Below are positions 41,063 to 50,185 of a stretch of 64,000 nucleotides of DNA, piece after piece. Location of the stretch: positions 1-64,000 of the forward strand of contig CANQTO010000005.1 in assembly GCA_947626785.1 (NCBI GenBank), in the 5' to 3' direction. Position 1 is the stretch's first letter; every line of letters starts with the position of its first letter. Origin of the DNA: an uncultured Oscillospiraceae bacterium (GTDB lineage Bacteria > Bacillota > Clostridia > Oscillospirales > Oscillospiraceae). Below the pieces are notes generated by a model. It saw only the letters and a program-made list of their open reading frames with translations, did not search any database and had not been told where the DNA came from. Made by a program: the position numbers and the translations under genes.

Positions 41063-43010
41063 GGGCTTTTTCCTCCTGTTCCAGCGTCTCATACACCCGC
41101 AGCAGCTCCCCCACGCTCCAGGCTTGGGCATAGCAGCCCTTGGAGGGGCCGGGCGCGCCGCCGTCGTAGATCTCCGGCAGCTGGCCCACGCAGCCCTCCC
41201 GCAGGATGCCGGCCATGGGCGAGAGCCATTCCCGGACCTGCCGGAGCGCCTCCGGGCTGTACCCCTGGACCTTCAGATAGGCCAGATACCAGGCCCCCAG
41301 GGGGAAGGGCCAGACGGTGCCCTGGTGATAGGCCAGGTCCCGCTCCCGCTGGCTCCCGCCGTAGAAGGGCCGGAACTCCGGGTCCTCTGGGGAGAGGGTC
41401 CGCAGGCCCTGGGGCGTGTAGAGCTGGCGGTACACCGTCTCCACCACCCGCGCCTCCCGCTCAGGCGGCAGCATGGTAAAGGGCAGGGAGACCGCCCAGA
41501 TCTGGTTGCAGCGGATCTGGCTGTCGGCCTTGGTCCCTGAGAGCACATCCCACAGGCAGCCCTTCTCCTCCATCCAGAACTTCCCGTTGAAGGCCGCCTT
41601 CACCCGCTCCGCCAGCGCCCCGTATTCTCCACCGTCCGCTCCCGCCAGAGGGGCCAGCTCCCGGAGGACGCACAGGGCGTTATACCAGTAGGCGTTGATC
41701 TCCACCGGCTTCCCGTGGCGGGGCGTGGGGAGGAAGCCGTCTATGCGCACATCCATCCAGGTGACCTGGTCCAGCCCCTCTCCCGCGTGGAGAAGGCCGT
41801 CCGTGTCCATGTAGATGGCGTGGCGGGTGCCCTGCCGGTAGGCACGGACGATGCGCTCCAGCACCGGCCAGGCCTCCCGGACAAAGGCAGTGTCCCCCGT
41901 GCGCCGGAAATACAGCCAGACGCAGTTGATGAGCAGGAGCGCCGCGTCCGCCGTGTTGTAAAGAGGCTCTGCCCCGCCCTCGGGAAAGAGGTTCGGCACC
42001 AGGCCCTCCCGCTCATAGGCCAGGAAGGTGCGCAGAATGCTTTTTGCCGTGTCAAAGCGGCCCGCTGCCAGCACGCAGCCGGGCAGGGCGATCATGGTGT
42101 CCCGCCCCCAGTCGGCAAAGAGGGGGTAACCGGCGACGATGGTCCCCCCGCCGGTGGAGTCCCTGCGGGCCACAAAGGCGTCCGCCGCTGCGACCAGCTG
42201 CCTGGCCACCGGGTCAGCCAGTCCGGCCCGGTCCTCCAGGGCCCTCTGCCGCTCCGCCATGGCGGAGAGCAGCACCTCTCCGGAAGCCTGTACCGGCCGG
42301 TCGGAAAAGAGCAGTTCAAAGCGCCCTCTCCCCCCGGCAGGGACCCGGAGCTCCGCTGTGCAGCAGCTCCCGGCCCAGCCGGAGGCGGGCCGTCCGTCCC
42401 GGGCGTCGTCCGGGTAGGAGAGCCGCTCCCAGGCCGGGGCGGTCTCCCGGAGCAGGGCGTCCGTGCGCAGATACACGGTCTGTCCGTTTGCCCGGATCCT
42501 TCCACCCTCCCAGCGGAGAGAGGGCTTTTCCTTTAGGGCCTCGCCCTTGGGCGCGCCCAGGAAGAAGGGCCTCACCCGCAGGACGCAGGGCTCCGCCGTG
42601 CCGTTTTCCACTTCGTACAGTACCGCCGCCGTGTTCTCCCCGTGGGCCAGAGCGCAGCGCCGGCGCACCCGGACGCCGCCCTCTTCATACAGCCACTCCG
42701 GCCACCGGTCTACAGTGAAGCGGAGCAGCCGGGTAAGCCCGTCCTCCGGCTGCCGTCCGTCCCCGAAGCGCTGGGCGGACAGGTATACAGACCGCTCCCC
42801 CACCGTCAGCGTCTCCGACAGGCGGTGGACCAGAGCGAAACGGTGGCCGGGGGCCTCCCGGGCGGCGATGAGCAGCCCCTGGTCGCAGCGGGTGGCGGAG
42901 AAGTCCGCCGAGAGGGAGGCATAGCCCCCCAGGCCGTTGGTGAGCAGCCAGTAATGACTCTCCGCCCCGGGCAGGGCGGAGAGCTCTTCTTTTTCAAAAT
43001 CAAATCTCAT
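41055..43010 (-). CDS. Glycogen debranching enzyme (amylo-alpha-1,6-glucosidase type)
   Basis: A 651-residue protein of the archaeal/bacterial GDE type. An N-terminal beta-sandwich domain (about 1-250; WLLTNGLGGYASLSAD) is followed by a six-hairpin (alpha/alpha) catalytic domain (about 290-640) with FADWGRDTMIALPG, GLVPNLFPEGG and YNTADAALLLINCVWLYF. The enzyme hydrolyses alpha-1,6 branches left on limit dextrins. Start 43010 is the first ATG matching the family N-terminus and overlaps the pullulanase stop by 11 bases; the longer frame is a shadow of pulA. TAAGGA lies immediately before the ATG. Confidence 0.9.
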   Translation of the reverse strand: MRFDFEKEELSALPGAESHYWLLTNGLGGYASLSADFSATRCDQGLLIAAREAPGHRFALVHRLSETLTVGERSVYLSAQRFGDGRQPEDGLTRLLRFTVDRWPEWLYEEGGVRVRRRCALAHGENTAAVLYEVENGTAEPCVLRVRPFFLGAPKGEALKEKPSLRWEGGRIRANGQTVYLRTDALLRETAPAWERLSYPDDARDGRPASGWAGSCCTAELRVPAGGRGRFELLFSDRPVQASGEVLLSAMAERQRALEDRAGLADPVARQLVAAADAFVARRDSTGGGTIVAGYPLFADWGRDTMIALPGCVLAAGRFDTAKSILRTFLAYEREGLVPNLFPEGGAEPLYNTADAALLLINCVWLYFRRTGDTAFVREAWPVLERIVRAYRQGTRHAIYMDTDGLLHAGEGLDQVTWMDVRIDGFLPTPRHGKPVEINAYWYNALCVLRELAPLAGADGGEYGALAERVKAAFNGKFWMEEKGCLWDVLSGTKADSQIRCNQIWAVSLPFTMLPPEREARVVETVYRQLYTPQGLRTLSPEDPEFRPFYGGSQRERDLAYHQGTVWPFPLGAWYLAYLKVQGYSPEALRQVREWLSPMAGILREGCVGQLPEIYDGGAPGPSKGCYAQAWSVGELLRVYETLEQEEKAHA

Positions 43011-44970
43011 AATCCTTACAGCACAGTCCAAAGAAGGCCGCGGAGACAGGCGGGAGGGTGAAGTGCCCCTCCGCCGCTTCCGGGCTTTTCCATTTCCAGC
43101 TGGAGGACCCGTCCACCAGAAGCTCCCAGTTTCCCGGCGGCAGGGGGAAGTTTGCCTCCCCGTCTCCGGCGTTGTAGGCCAGGAGCAGCCGCCGCCAGGG
43201 GCTGTTGCCTGCGTTGTCCAGCTCCAGCACCGCGCAGCCGTTCGCTGGGACGAGGGCGGGGGAAAACCGCTCCCCCGCCTTTGGGGACTTGTCGCAGAGG
43301 CCGGGGAGGCGCTGCCGCAGGGCCAGCAGGCCCCGGTAGTAGTCCGCCAGCTCCTCAAAGCGCCAGGCCCGCTCCCAGTCCAGCCGGTTGAGGGCGAGCG
43401 GCGCGTTATAGGTGTTCTGCACCCCCTGTTTGGTGCGGCCGAACTCCTCCCCGGAGAGCAGGAACAGCTGGCCCTGGCAGCTGAAGCAGACTGCCGCTGC
43501 AAAGCGGTTGGCCCGCAGCAAGGCCGGTGTGGCCGCGTCGAAGCCGGCGCCCGGGTCCAGGGTCAGCGCCAGCCGGTCCCACAGGGTCCAGTCGTCGTGG
43601 GCGGAGAGGTAGCTGACCGTCTGGGAGGGGGCCTTGGCGGGGAAGCCCTCCCCGGCCCAGCCCCGCAGGCAGCAGCGCAGCTGCTCCGCATCCAGCCCTC
43701 CGCCGTTTGCCAGGCCCCGGGCGTCGGGGCTGAACAGACTGCCCTTCACCGCGTCCCGGGTGCTGTCGCAAAAGGCGGCGATGCCGCTGTCCAGGCGGGA
43801 CAGGTTCTCCTTGTCCGCTAAAAGCGTGCCGGGCCGGACGGCGGCCCGGTCCGCCGCCCAGGGCTCCCCCAGCAGCAGCTTCTCCCCCGGCCCGTAGCGC
43901 CGGTCCAGGGCCCGGCGGATGGAGTTCATGAGCTCCGTGTCCAATAGGCCCATCAGGTCAAAGCGGAAGCCGTCCATGTGGTACTCCTCCGCCCAATACA
44001 GGACCGAGTCCAGGATGTACTGTCCGCACATGCTCCGCTCGGTGGCCAGGTCGCAGCCGCAGCCGGAGCCGTTGGAGGTTTTTCCGTCCGGCCACTGGCG
44101 GACATAGTACCAGGGGACCGTCCGCCACAGCCAGGAGTCCAGCCGGTAGGTGTGGTTATACACCACGTCCATGACCACCCGCAGGCCCGCCCGGTGGAGG
44201 GCCTGCACGGCCTCCTTCAGCTCCCGGATGCGGACCTCGCCTTTAGCGGGGTCCGTGGAATAGGAGCCCTCCGGGACGTTGTAGTTCACCGGGTCGTAGC
44301 CCCAGTTGAACTGCTCCGGGCTGCCGCCCTCGTCCACCGAGCCGTAGTCAAAGACCGGCATCAGCTGGACGTGGGTGATCCCCAGGCCCTTCAGATAGTC
44401 CAGGCCTGTGGGGTGGGCCCCGTCGCCGTGGAGGCTGGTCCCCTCCTGGGTGAGGGCCTTGAAGCGGCCCCGCCACTCCGGCTTTACGCCGCAGGCCGGG
44501 TCCCAGGAGAAGTCCTTCACATGGACCTCGTAGATCACCGTCTCCGCCTTCCTGGCCGGTGCTCGGTCCGTCTCCCAGCCCTCCGGGTCTGTCCGGCGCA
44601 GATCGACGACCATGCTCCGCTCCCCATTCAGGCCGCAGGCCCGGGCGTAGGGGTCGGCCGTCCGGCGGCAGAGCCCCTCCACGGTGACCAGATAGTCATA
44701 GTAGACCCCGTGCAGGTCCCCCTCTGCCTCAGCGGACCACAAGCCCCGCTTGCCGGGCTCCAGATCCAGCTCCTCCAGCGGCGCGCCGCCGGTCCCCTCC
44801 CGGAAGAGGCGCAGGCGCACCCGCCCCGCCGTGGGGGCCCAGAGGCGAAACTCTGTCCTCTCCGGAGCCCAGAGGGAGCCCAGGGGCAGAGCGCAGTGAT
44901 AGGCGGCCTCAAACTCCGGCGAGTCGAACCAGGCGGCCTGATCTTCTGTTTTCCGTGTTCTCAGTTTCAT
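43000..44970 (-). CDS. pulA: Type I pullulanase
   Basis: A 656-residue cytoplasmic GH13 pullulanase debranching pullulan and branched dextrins. An N-terminal CBM48-like domain (FRLWAPTAGRVRLRLF, about 40-55) precedes a GH13 barrel with the type I marker FNWGYDPVNYNVPEGSYS (YNWGYDP), VVMDVVYNHTYR, MDGFRFDLMGLLD (nucleophile Asp), LLLGEPWAA (acid/base Glu) and LSAHDDWTLWDRL. No signal peptide. The ATG at 44970 has no Shine-Dalgarno site and follows a -10 box by 7 bases, so leaderless translation is predicted. It heads the pulA-debranching-glucosidase-HAD operon. Confidence 0.94.
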   Translation of the reverse strand: MKLRTRKTEDQAAWFDSPEFEAAYHCALPLGSLWAPERTEFRLWAPTAGRVRLRLFREGTGGAPLEELDLEPGKRGLWSAEAEGDLHGVYYDYLVTVEGLCRRTADPYARACGLNGERSMVVDLRRTDPEGWETDRAPARKAETVIYEVHVKDFSWDPACGVKPEWRGRFKALTQEGTSLHGDGAHPTGLDYLKGLGITHVQLMPVFDYGSVDEGGSPEQFNWGYDPVNYNVPEGSYSTDPAKGEVRIRELKEAVQALHRAGLRVVMDVVYNHTYRLDSWLWRTVPWYYVRQWPDGKTSNGSGCGCDLATERSMCGQYILDSVLYWAEEYHMDGFRFDLMGLLDTELMNSIRRALDRRYGPGEKLLLGEPWAADRAAVRPGTLLADKENLSRLDSGIAAFCDSTRDAVKGSLFSPDARGLANGGGLDAEQLRCCLRGWAGEGFPAKAPSQTVSYLSAHDDWTLWDRLALTLDPGAGFDAATPALLRANRFAAAVCFSCQGQLFLLSGEEFGRTKQGVQNTYNAPLALNRLDWERAWRFEELADYYRGLLALRQRLPGLCDKSPKAGERFSPALVPANGCAVLELDNAGNSPWRRLLLAYNAGDGEANFPLPPGNWELLVDGSSSWKWKSPEAAEGHFTLPPVSAAFFGLCCKDYEI

Positions 44971-44977
44971 AGCATGT

Positions 44978-45006
44978 TTTATAGCACGTTCCCAAGCGTT
45001 TCGCAA
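44978..45006 (-). promoter_or_regulatory. pulA promoter predicting a leaderless mRNA
   Basis: On the minus strand TTGCGA (45006-45001), 17 bases and TATAAA (44983-44978) end 7 bases before the ATG. This is the same geometry as upstream of pcrA. It lies directly behind the malEFG terminator. Confidence 0.6.
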
Positions 45007-45015
45007 GATGAAAAA

Positions 45016-45047
45016 GGGTCTGTTCCGGAAATCACCGGAACAGACCC
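45016..45047 (-). terminator. Terminator of the malEFG operon
   Basis: Perfect 13-base arms (GGGTCTGTTCCGG / CCGGAACAGACCC) with a 6-base loop, followed on the minus strand by TTTTTC. It lies 14 bases past malG. Confidence 0.88.
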
Positions 45048-45061
45048 GGGGAAACTGGATA

Positions 45062-45934
45062 TTAACCCTTGACCGCGCCGGAAGTCCCGTTGACGTAGAA
45101 CTTCTGCAGGTTCAAAAACAGGATGGCGATGGGGATGGAGATGAGCACCGCGCCGGCGGCAAAGGAGGTGTACCAGTTGTCGATATACTCCTTCTCCAGC
45201 ATCCGCCACAGGCCGATGGCCACCGTGTACTGGTCGGCGTTGGCCCGGCAGATGACCTTGGCGAAGATGAAGTCCACCCAGGGCCCGATGAAGGAGGTCA
45301 GCACCGTGTAGATGATGATGGGCTTGGACAGGGGCAGGGTGATCTTGGTGAAGATCTGCCACTTGGTACAGCCGTCCAGCGTGGCCGCCTCGTCGATGGC
45401 GAAGGGCGTGGTGTCAAAGAAGCCCTTTGCGATCTGGAAACCCAGCGCCGCGCTGCCGGAGTAGCACAGGACCAGGGCAAAGCGGATCAGGTTGCCTTCT
45501 GTCAGCCCCACCGCCTTCAGGATGAAGTACACGGCCACCATGGACATGAAGCCGGGGAAGAGGCCCAGGATCATGGCCATGTTCATGAAGGGCTTGCGCA
45601 TCTTAAAGCGCATCCGGGACAGGCAGAAGGAGGCGGAGAGCTGGAAGAAGGTGGTCATGATGCAGGAGAAGATGGCGATGATCAGAGTGTTCATGAACAT
45701 CCTGGGGAAGTTGAGGATGGTGGTGTCCGTGAACAGCTTAGTGTAGTTGGCAAGGGTGAAGGCGTGGGGGAAGAAGGTGGAGATATAGGAGCCCTTCTCC
45801 GCCCGGAAGCTGGTCATGATGACCCACAGCACGGGGAACACCCAGATGAAGGCCAGGACGGCCAGCAGGATATGGATGAGGATATTGTTGCGGACTCTCG
45901 CGGCTTTGGCGCTTTTCAGACGTTCTCCTTTCAT
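45062..45934 (-). CDS. malG: Maltodextrin ABC transporter permease, MalG type
   Basis: A 290-residue MalG-type permease with six membrane helices and the EAA loop DEAATLDGCTKWQIFTKITLP (in part), which contacts the ATPase. It pairs with MalF. AGGAGGATTTTAACC lies before the ATG, 2 bases after malF. The family fits di- and oligosaccharide import; maltodextrin is inferred from neighbouring pullulanase and glucosidases. No ATP-binding subunit is encoded nearby, so a shared MsmK-type ATPase elsewhere is expected. Confidence 0.92.
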   Translation of the reverse strand: MKGERLKSAKAARVRNNILIHILLAVLAFIWVFPVLWVIMTSFRAEKGSYISTFFPHAFTLANYTKLFTDTTILNFPRMFMNTLIIAIFSCIMTTFFQLSASFCLSRMRFKMRKPFMNMAMILGLFPGFMSMVAVYFILKAVGLTEGNLIRFALVLCYSGSAALGFQIAKGFFDTTPFAIDEAATLDGCTKWQIFTKITLPLSKPIIIYTVLTSFIGPWVDFIFAKVICRANADQYTVAIGLWRMLEKEYIDNWYTSFAAGAVLISIPIAILFLNLQKFYVNGTSGAVKG

Positions 45935-45936
45935 GG

Positions 45937-47334
45937 TTAAAATCCTCCTTCCTCTTTGTAGGACTTACTGTTGCGGTAGGTGAGCAGGGAGCCGGCGGCC
46001 AGGATGATAAAGGTCAGAATGCCCACCACGGAGCCGATGTTGTAGTACTGCTTGTCGATGGTCAGCTTGTACAGCCAGGTGACCAGCAGGTCCGTGGAGC
46101 CGGCGGTGGAGGCCAGGTTGGTCACCGGGGCGCCGCCGGAGAGCAGGTAGATCACGTTGAAGTTGTTGACGTTGCCGGTGAAGGTGGAGATCAGGTAGGG
46201 GGTGGTCACATAGAGCATGTAGGGCAGGGTGATCTTGAAGAACTGCTGGACCTTGTTGGCGCCGTCCAGATCCGCCGCCTCGTAGAGGTCGTTGGGGATG
46301 TTCTGCAAAACGCCCGTCAGCTGGAGCAGCGTATAGGGCACACCCACCCAGATATTGATGACGATGACCGTGACCCTTGCCCAGGTGGCGTTGGTGAAGA
46401 AGGGCAGGCTGTCCTTGATGAGGCCCAGGTTCCGCAGCAGCACGTTCACCGCGCCCTCGGGCTGGAGCATGGTGCGCATGATGAGCAGGGACACGAACAT
46501 GGGCACCGCGCAGGAGATGACGAAGCAGAAGCGCCAGAAGCCCTTGGCCTTGGTGTCCTTCCGGTTGATGATGATGGCCAGGATCATGCCGAAGAAATAG
46601 TTTGTGAAGGTGGCGAAGAAGGCCCAGATCAGGGTCCAGCCCAGGACGGACCAGAAGGTGCTGCCCAGGACGCTGCCGCTGTCAAAGAGGGTGGCGAAGT
46701 TCTTCAGGCCCACCCAGTCGAAGAGCACAAGATGGTCGTCGATCTTGCTGTAGCTGGTGAAGGCCATGCAGATCATAAAGACCAGGGGCAGGATGTTCAG
46801 CACGATGATGAAGAACATGGACGGGGTCATGAGGAGCCGGTACAGGTTCTCGTCCAGCAGGGAGGCCAGGTCCTCCCCCAGGGTGGCCACGTGGCGGCCC
46901 GCCTTGTCGGTGAGCTCGGCGCTGTAGGCGCTCTTGAGGGTGCCCCGCCAGATCCAGAACATGACGGCGGTCAGGAGGATGGTGGCCACGCCGTACAGCA
47001 ACAGCAGCACGGACTGGTCGCCCTTGGTGTACAGATAGACCTGCAGCTCCTCGTTCCAGACCTCCTGCTGCTCGATGCTGCCCAGGGAGACCAGCATCGC
47101 CAGGTTGTGGAAGCCGTTTGTGATCATGAAAACGATATAGGCGATCTCGGCGGCGAGGAACAGCAGCCCCTTGGGGACCTGCTTATGTACCATGTTGCCA
47201 AGACCCATGACCAAAGCGGAAGCTTTGGTCTCCGGCCCGCCGCTGCGGAGGGCCGCCAGGCAGCTCTTGGCCCGGATCATCTCCCGGGTGCCGATGCGCG
47301 CCTGTCTCTGTAACTCTTTGGTGGTCGTTGTCAT
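45937..47334 (-). CDS. malF: Maltodextrin ABC transporter permease, MalF type
   Basis: A 465-residue MalF-type permease, long because of an N-terminal extension with extra helices (about 75-160) before the core six-helix domain (about 190-460). The EAA loop YEAADLDGANKVQQFFKITLP (in part) and the preceding NIWVGVPYTLLQLTG segment are clear. The start at 47334 follows GGGGCGAGAG, a moderate site. It lies between malE and malG in one transcript. Confidence 0.92.
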   Translation of the reverse strand: MTTTTKELQRQARIGTREMIRAKSCLAALRSGGPETKASALVMGLGNMVHKQVPKGLLFLAAEIAYIVFMITNGFHNLAMLVSLGSIEQQEVWNEELQVYLYTKGDQSVLLLLYGVATILLTAVMFWIWRGTLKSAYSAELTDKAGRHVATLGEDLASLLDENLYRLLMTPSMFFIIVLNILPLVFMICMAFTSYSKIDDHLVLFDWVGLKNFATLFDSGSVLGSTFWSVLGWTLIWAFFATFTNYFFGMILAIIINRKDTKAKGFWRFCFVISCAVPMFVSLLIMRTMLQPEGAVNVLLRNLGLIKDSLPFFTNATWARVTVIVINIWVGVPYTLLQLTGVLQNIPNDLYEAADLDGANKVQQFFKITLPYMLYVTTPYLISTFTGNVNNFNVIYLLSGGAPVTNLASTAGSTDLLVTWLYKLTIDKQYYNIGSVVGILTFIILAAGSLLTYRNSKSYKEEGGF

Positions 47335-47351
47335 TTCGTCTCTCGCCCCTT

Positions 47352-48602
47352 TCAGCTGATGCCGTTGCTGTTCATGGCGGCGTTCATGCCCTCCGTCTGC
47401 TCCGCGGCGTTGGCGTGGGTCGTGGTGCCGTTGCGGATCGACTCGCCCATGTTCTGCACCGGCGTCCAGCAGTTGCCCATGGCGGATACGGTGGGCTGGA
47501 GGATGGAGGTGCGGTCAAAGGTGTCGTTCTGGGCGATGACCACCGGGTCTGCGGTGATATCCTCATGGGTCAGGAGCTCGGTGTTGCTGGGGATGGTGCT
47601 GCGCAGCTCATAGTGGAGCTTCTGGGCCTCGGCGGAGCCCAGGTAGATGGCCAGCTCCACCGCCGCCACCATGTGCTCGGAGTGGGCGTTGACGCCGATG
47701 GCCTTGGAGCCGGCGTAGGCCATCATCTGCTTTTCCTCCCCGTTGAGGTCAAAGCAGGGAGGCGCCACGGCGCCCATATTATCGCCCAGGATCTCCTTGA
47801 TGCTGGGCGCGTCCCAGGAGCCGGTGAAGATGGCGTGGATGCTGCCGTCCCGGAGGCCGGCCATGCCGGCGCCGTCGTTGTCGATGACGAAGTTGGGGTT
47901 CGCCGCCAGGTCGATCAGGTAATCGGTGACCTCTGCCGCGTTCTCGCCGCCGAAGTCCACGCCCAGCTCCTCCTGGTTGTTGTTGCCGAAGAGGGTGCAG
48001 CCGTTGGCCACATAGAAGGCGGGCAGGTACCAGGAGTTGGTGAAGGGGAAAGCCACCCGTCCCTTTGCCAGCATGGCCTCCAGGCTCTTCACGTCCTCCT
48101 CGGTGAAGAAGCTCTTGTCATAGTACATGAACCAGGTGTTGGTGGTGTAGGGCACGCCGTAGAGGTAACCGTCCAGGGAGACGGAGTCCACCAGCGCCTG
48201 GCTGGTGAAGGACTTGATCTCATCTGCGTATTTGCCGCCGATCTTGGCCAGGGCCTTGGCGTCGGTGAGGACAGTGATGTTGTCGTTGGCGTACATGAAG
48301 ACGTCGGCGCTGTCCTCCGGGTCATAGGCCACGGTGCTGGCGGAGGTGGCCTCGTCGGCCACGCCGTAGTTGAAGGTGATGTTCCACTCGGGATGCAGGG
48401 CCGCGAAGTTGTTGCAGCAGGTCTGGAGCCATTCGCCGCTGGCCTGGGCCTGGTCTTCCGACGGCGCCCACACCAGCAGGCGGATATCCTCCGCGCCGGA
48501 GCCGGAGCCGCCGCCGGAGCTGCCGCTGCCGCATCCGGCAAGGCACAGCGCCAGGGCAGAGAGCAGGAGCAGCGCAAGAAGTCGCCTGGGTTTTTGGAGC
48601 AT
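47352..48602 (-). CDS. malE: Maltodextrin-binding lipoprotein, MalE type
   Basis: A 416-residue extracellular solute-binding protein of family 1. A signal peptide with lipobox LAGC (Cys about residue 24) and a Gly/Ser-rich spacer are followed by the two-lobed binding fold with DVFMYANDNITVLTDAKALAKIG and FPFTNSWYLPAFYVANG-like segments. It captures malto-oligosaccharides for MalF and MalG. GGGGGGATCTTTT lies before the ATG. Expression is likely repressed by the divergent LacI protein through the repeats around the transcription start. Confidence 0.92.
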   Translation of the reverse strand: MLQKPRRLLALLLLSALALCLAGCGSGSSGGGSGSGAEDIRLLVWAPSEDQAQASGEWLQTCCNNFAALHPEWNITFNYGVADEATSASTVAYDPEDSADVFMYANDNITVLTDAKALAKIGGKYADEIKSFTSQALVDSVSLDGYLYGVPYTTNTWFMYYDKSFFTEEDVKSLEAMLAKGRVAFPFTNSWYLPAFYVANGCTLFGNNNQEELGVDFGGENAAEVTDYLIDLAANPNFVIDNDGAGMAGLRDGSIHAIFTGSWDAPSIKEILGDNMGAVAPPCFDLNGEEKQMMAYAGSKAIGVNAHSEHMVAAVELAIYLGSAEAQKLHYELRSTIPSNTELLTHEDITADPVVIAQNDTFDRTSILQPTVSAMGNCWTPVQNMGESIRNGTTTHANAAEQTEGMNAAMNSNGIS

Positions 48603-48628
48603 AAAAGATCCCCCCGTTGTGATAAAAT

Positions 48629-48682
48629 GTTTCGTGAAGTTTCGCTAATCCGCAGTGTATGCCTATTGCTTCAAAAAGTCAA
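48629..48682 (-). promoter_or_regulatory. malE promoter with LacI-type operator at the start site
   Basis: On the minus strand TTGACT (48682-48677), 17 bases, TACACT (48659-48654). At the expected start lies GCGAAACTTCACGAAAC (48645-48629): two CGAAAC units exactly 10 bases apart. A related CGAAAC occurs at 48778-48783 upstream of the lacI promoter. Confidence 0.7.
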
Positions 48683-48816
48683 GATAATATATTCACAAAT
48701 TTTTAATTTCTACGCTTTGCACACCGTGAATAGTCGATTTTTGTTGAAGTCGCCGGATTTCTCCGCCTCCCAATTTACGAAACTTTCCAAAACACGGGGA
48801 AGTTCTATACTTTCCG

Positions 48817-48845
48817 TTGATTTTCTCCGGATAATGGGCTATAAT
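48817..48845 (+). promoter_or_regulatory. Promoter of the lacI-type gene
   Basis: TTGATT (48817-48822), 17 bases, TATAAT (48840-48845), 44 bases before the ATG. The rest of the 287-base intergenic region is AT-rich and non-coding. Confidence 0.7.
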
Positions 48846-48889
48846 CAAGATAATCATAAACTTTACTTCTGGGATCGAGGTGTTCACGC

Positions 48890-49882
48890 ATGGCGACGAT
48901 GGACGATATTGCCCGGCGTCTGGGCGTCTCCAAGGGGACCGTGTCCAAGGCGCTCAGCGGCGCGGCGGACGTGAGCGAAACAATGCGAAAATCCGTGGTG
49001 GAGACCGCCGTGGAGATCGGCTATTCCCGCATCGCCCGCGGCGCCTCCGGAAAACGCCTGTGCGTGTTCGTCAACAACATGGCCTATGAAAAGCCGGACG
49101 ACTTCGGCTGGGATATCATCACGGGCTTTCGCAAGATGGCGGAGCCCACGGACTACCAGGTGGATATCATCCCCTTCAACGAGCAGATGCAGAAGGAGTC
49201 CAGGTACGATGAGTTCATGCTCCGCCACAACTATCTGGGGGCGGTGTTTTTGGGCCTGACCCTGCTGGACCCCTGGATGAAGGATTTCCAGAGCTGTACC
49301 ACCCCCGCCGTGCTGTACGACAACCATGTCCAGTCCAACCCCGCCGTCACCCACCTGGGGATCGACAACGACGAGGGCATGGAGATGGCGGTGGCCCGGC
49401 TGGTGGAGCTGGGGCACCGGAAGATCGGCTATCTGAGCAGCGCCCTGGGCTCCTATGTCTATCAGGCCCGGTACGCCTCCTTCTTCCACGCCCTGCGGCA
49501 GTTCAAGCTGGACGCCCACCAGTACATGGCGGGCTACGCCTACCGGAGCTCCGACTGTCTGGCCAAGCACCTGCCCCGGCTGCTGGACAAGGGCTGCACG
49601 GCGGTGATCTGCAGCCACGATCTGCTGGCCCATACCCTGCTGATCCACTGTGCGGAGCTGGGCCTGCGGGTGCCGGAGGATCTGAGCGTGGTGGGCATCG
49701 ACGATCTGCCCCTGTGCCGGTACACCTCTCCCCCGCTGACCACCATCCGGCAGGACCGGACCCAGCTGGGCAAGAGCGCGTTCTACGCCCTCTCCAGCCT
49801 GATCGAGCACGTGCCCATCAGTACGCTCCTGCTCCACGCGGAGCTGATCGAGCGGGCCTCCACCGGCCCCGCGCCCGTCTGA
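48890..49882 (+). CDS. LacI-family repressor of the maltodextrin genes
   Basis: A 330-residue LacI/MalR-type regulator. The N-terminal helix-turn-helix MATMDDIARRLGVSKGTVSK and hinge helix are followed by a periplasmic-binding-like sugar domain with VFLGLTLLDPW, LGIDNDEGMEMAVARLVELGHRKIGYLS and VVGIDDLPLCRYTSPPLTTI. It is divergent from malEFG and probably represses both promoters until a maltodextrin or maltose binds. No strong ribosome site is seen (ATCGAGGTGTTCACGC has GAGGTG at long spacing). Confidence 0.9.
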   Translation: MATMDDIARRLGVSKGTVSKALSGAADVSETMRKSVVETAVEIGYSRIARGASGKRLCVFVNNMAYEKPDDFGWDIITGFRKMAEPTDYQVDIIPFNEQMQKESRYDEFMLRHNYLGAVFLGLTLLDPWMKDFQSCTTPAVLYDNHVQSNPAVTHLGIDNDEGMEMAVARLVELGHRKIGYLSSALGSYVYQARYASFFHALRQFKLDAHQYMAGYAYRSSDCLAKHLPRLLDKGCTAVICSHDLLAHTLLIHCAELGLRVPEDLSVVGIDDLPLCRYTSPPLTTIRQDRTQLGKSAFYALSSLIEHVPISTLLLHAELIERASTGPAPV

Positions 49883-49926
49883 CAGGACCATATCACAGAA
49901 GGGGCCCGTAGAAAAACGGCCCAAAG

Positions 49927-49967
49927 AGCAACACCGAGGACTAACTCCATTAGTCCTCGGTGTTGCT
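49927..49967 (+). repeat. 41-base hairpin repeat, left copy
   Basis: A 17-base stem (AGCAACACCGAGGACTA and its complement) with loop ACTCCAT. An identical 41-base sequence in the same orientation stands at 50186-50226. The two bracket the dispersed element. Confidence 0.85.
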
Positions 49968-49988
49968 GAGACTGTCAAAAAACTTAAA

Positions 49989-50162
49989 GCTGCGCAGGAA
50001 AGCGAGTGAGCAGCGGGGGAGCGCGAGGGGGCAAGGCCCGCCTCGTGTTTGATCACCGCCAGCAAAACGCCCGAAAATTCGGGCTTTTGCCGAGCTTAGC
50101 GAGTTTTTTCAGAAGGGCTTGCCCTTCTGAAAAAAGTGGCGGCTTAGCGTGCAAAAAAGTCC
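49989..50162 (-). repeat. Dispersed structured intergenic repeat, copy B
   Basis: The inverted counterpart of 57-234. The reverse complement of 49989-50139 aligns along its whole length with 83-234, most bases identical and only small length differences. The CAGAAGGGC palindrome, the GCCCG...CGGGC stem and the GC-rich stem are all preserved. No gene is visible in 49883-50252; it is a repeat island between lacI and a two-component operon. Confidence 0.8.
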
Positions 50163-50185
50163 AAAAGGACTTTTTTGACACGCTG

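Noticed and set aside
41055-43502. Long 815-codon version of the debranching enzyme
   Set aside because: The N-terminal extension is a shadow of pulA; the family N-terminus begins at 43010.
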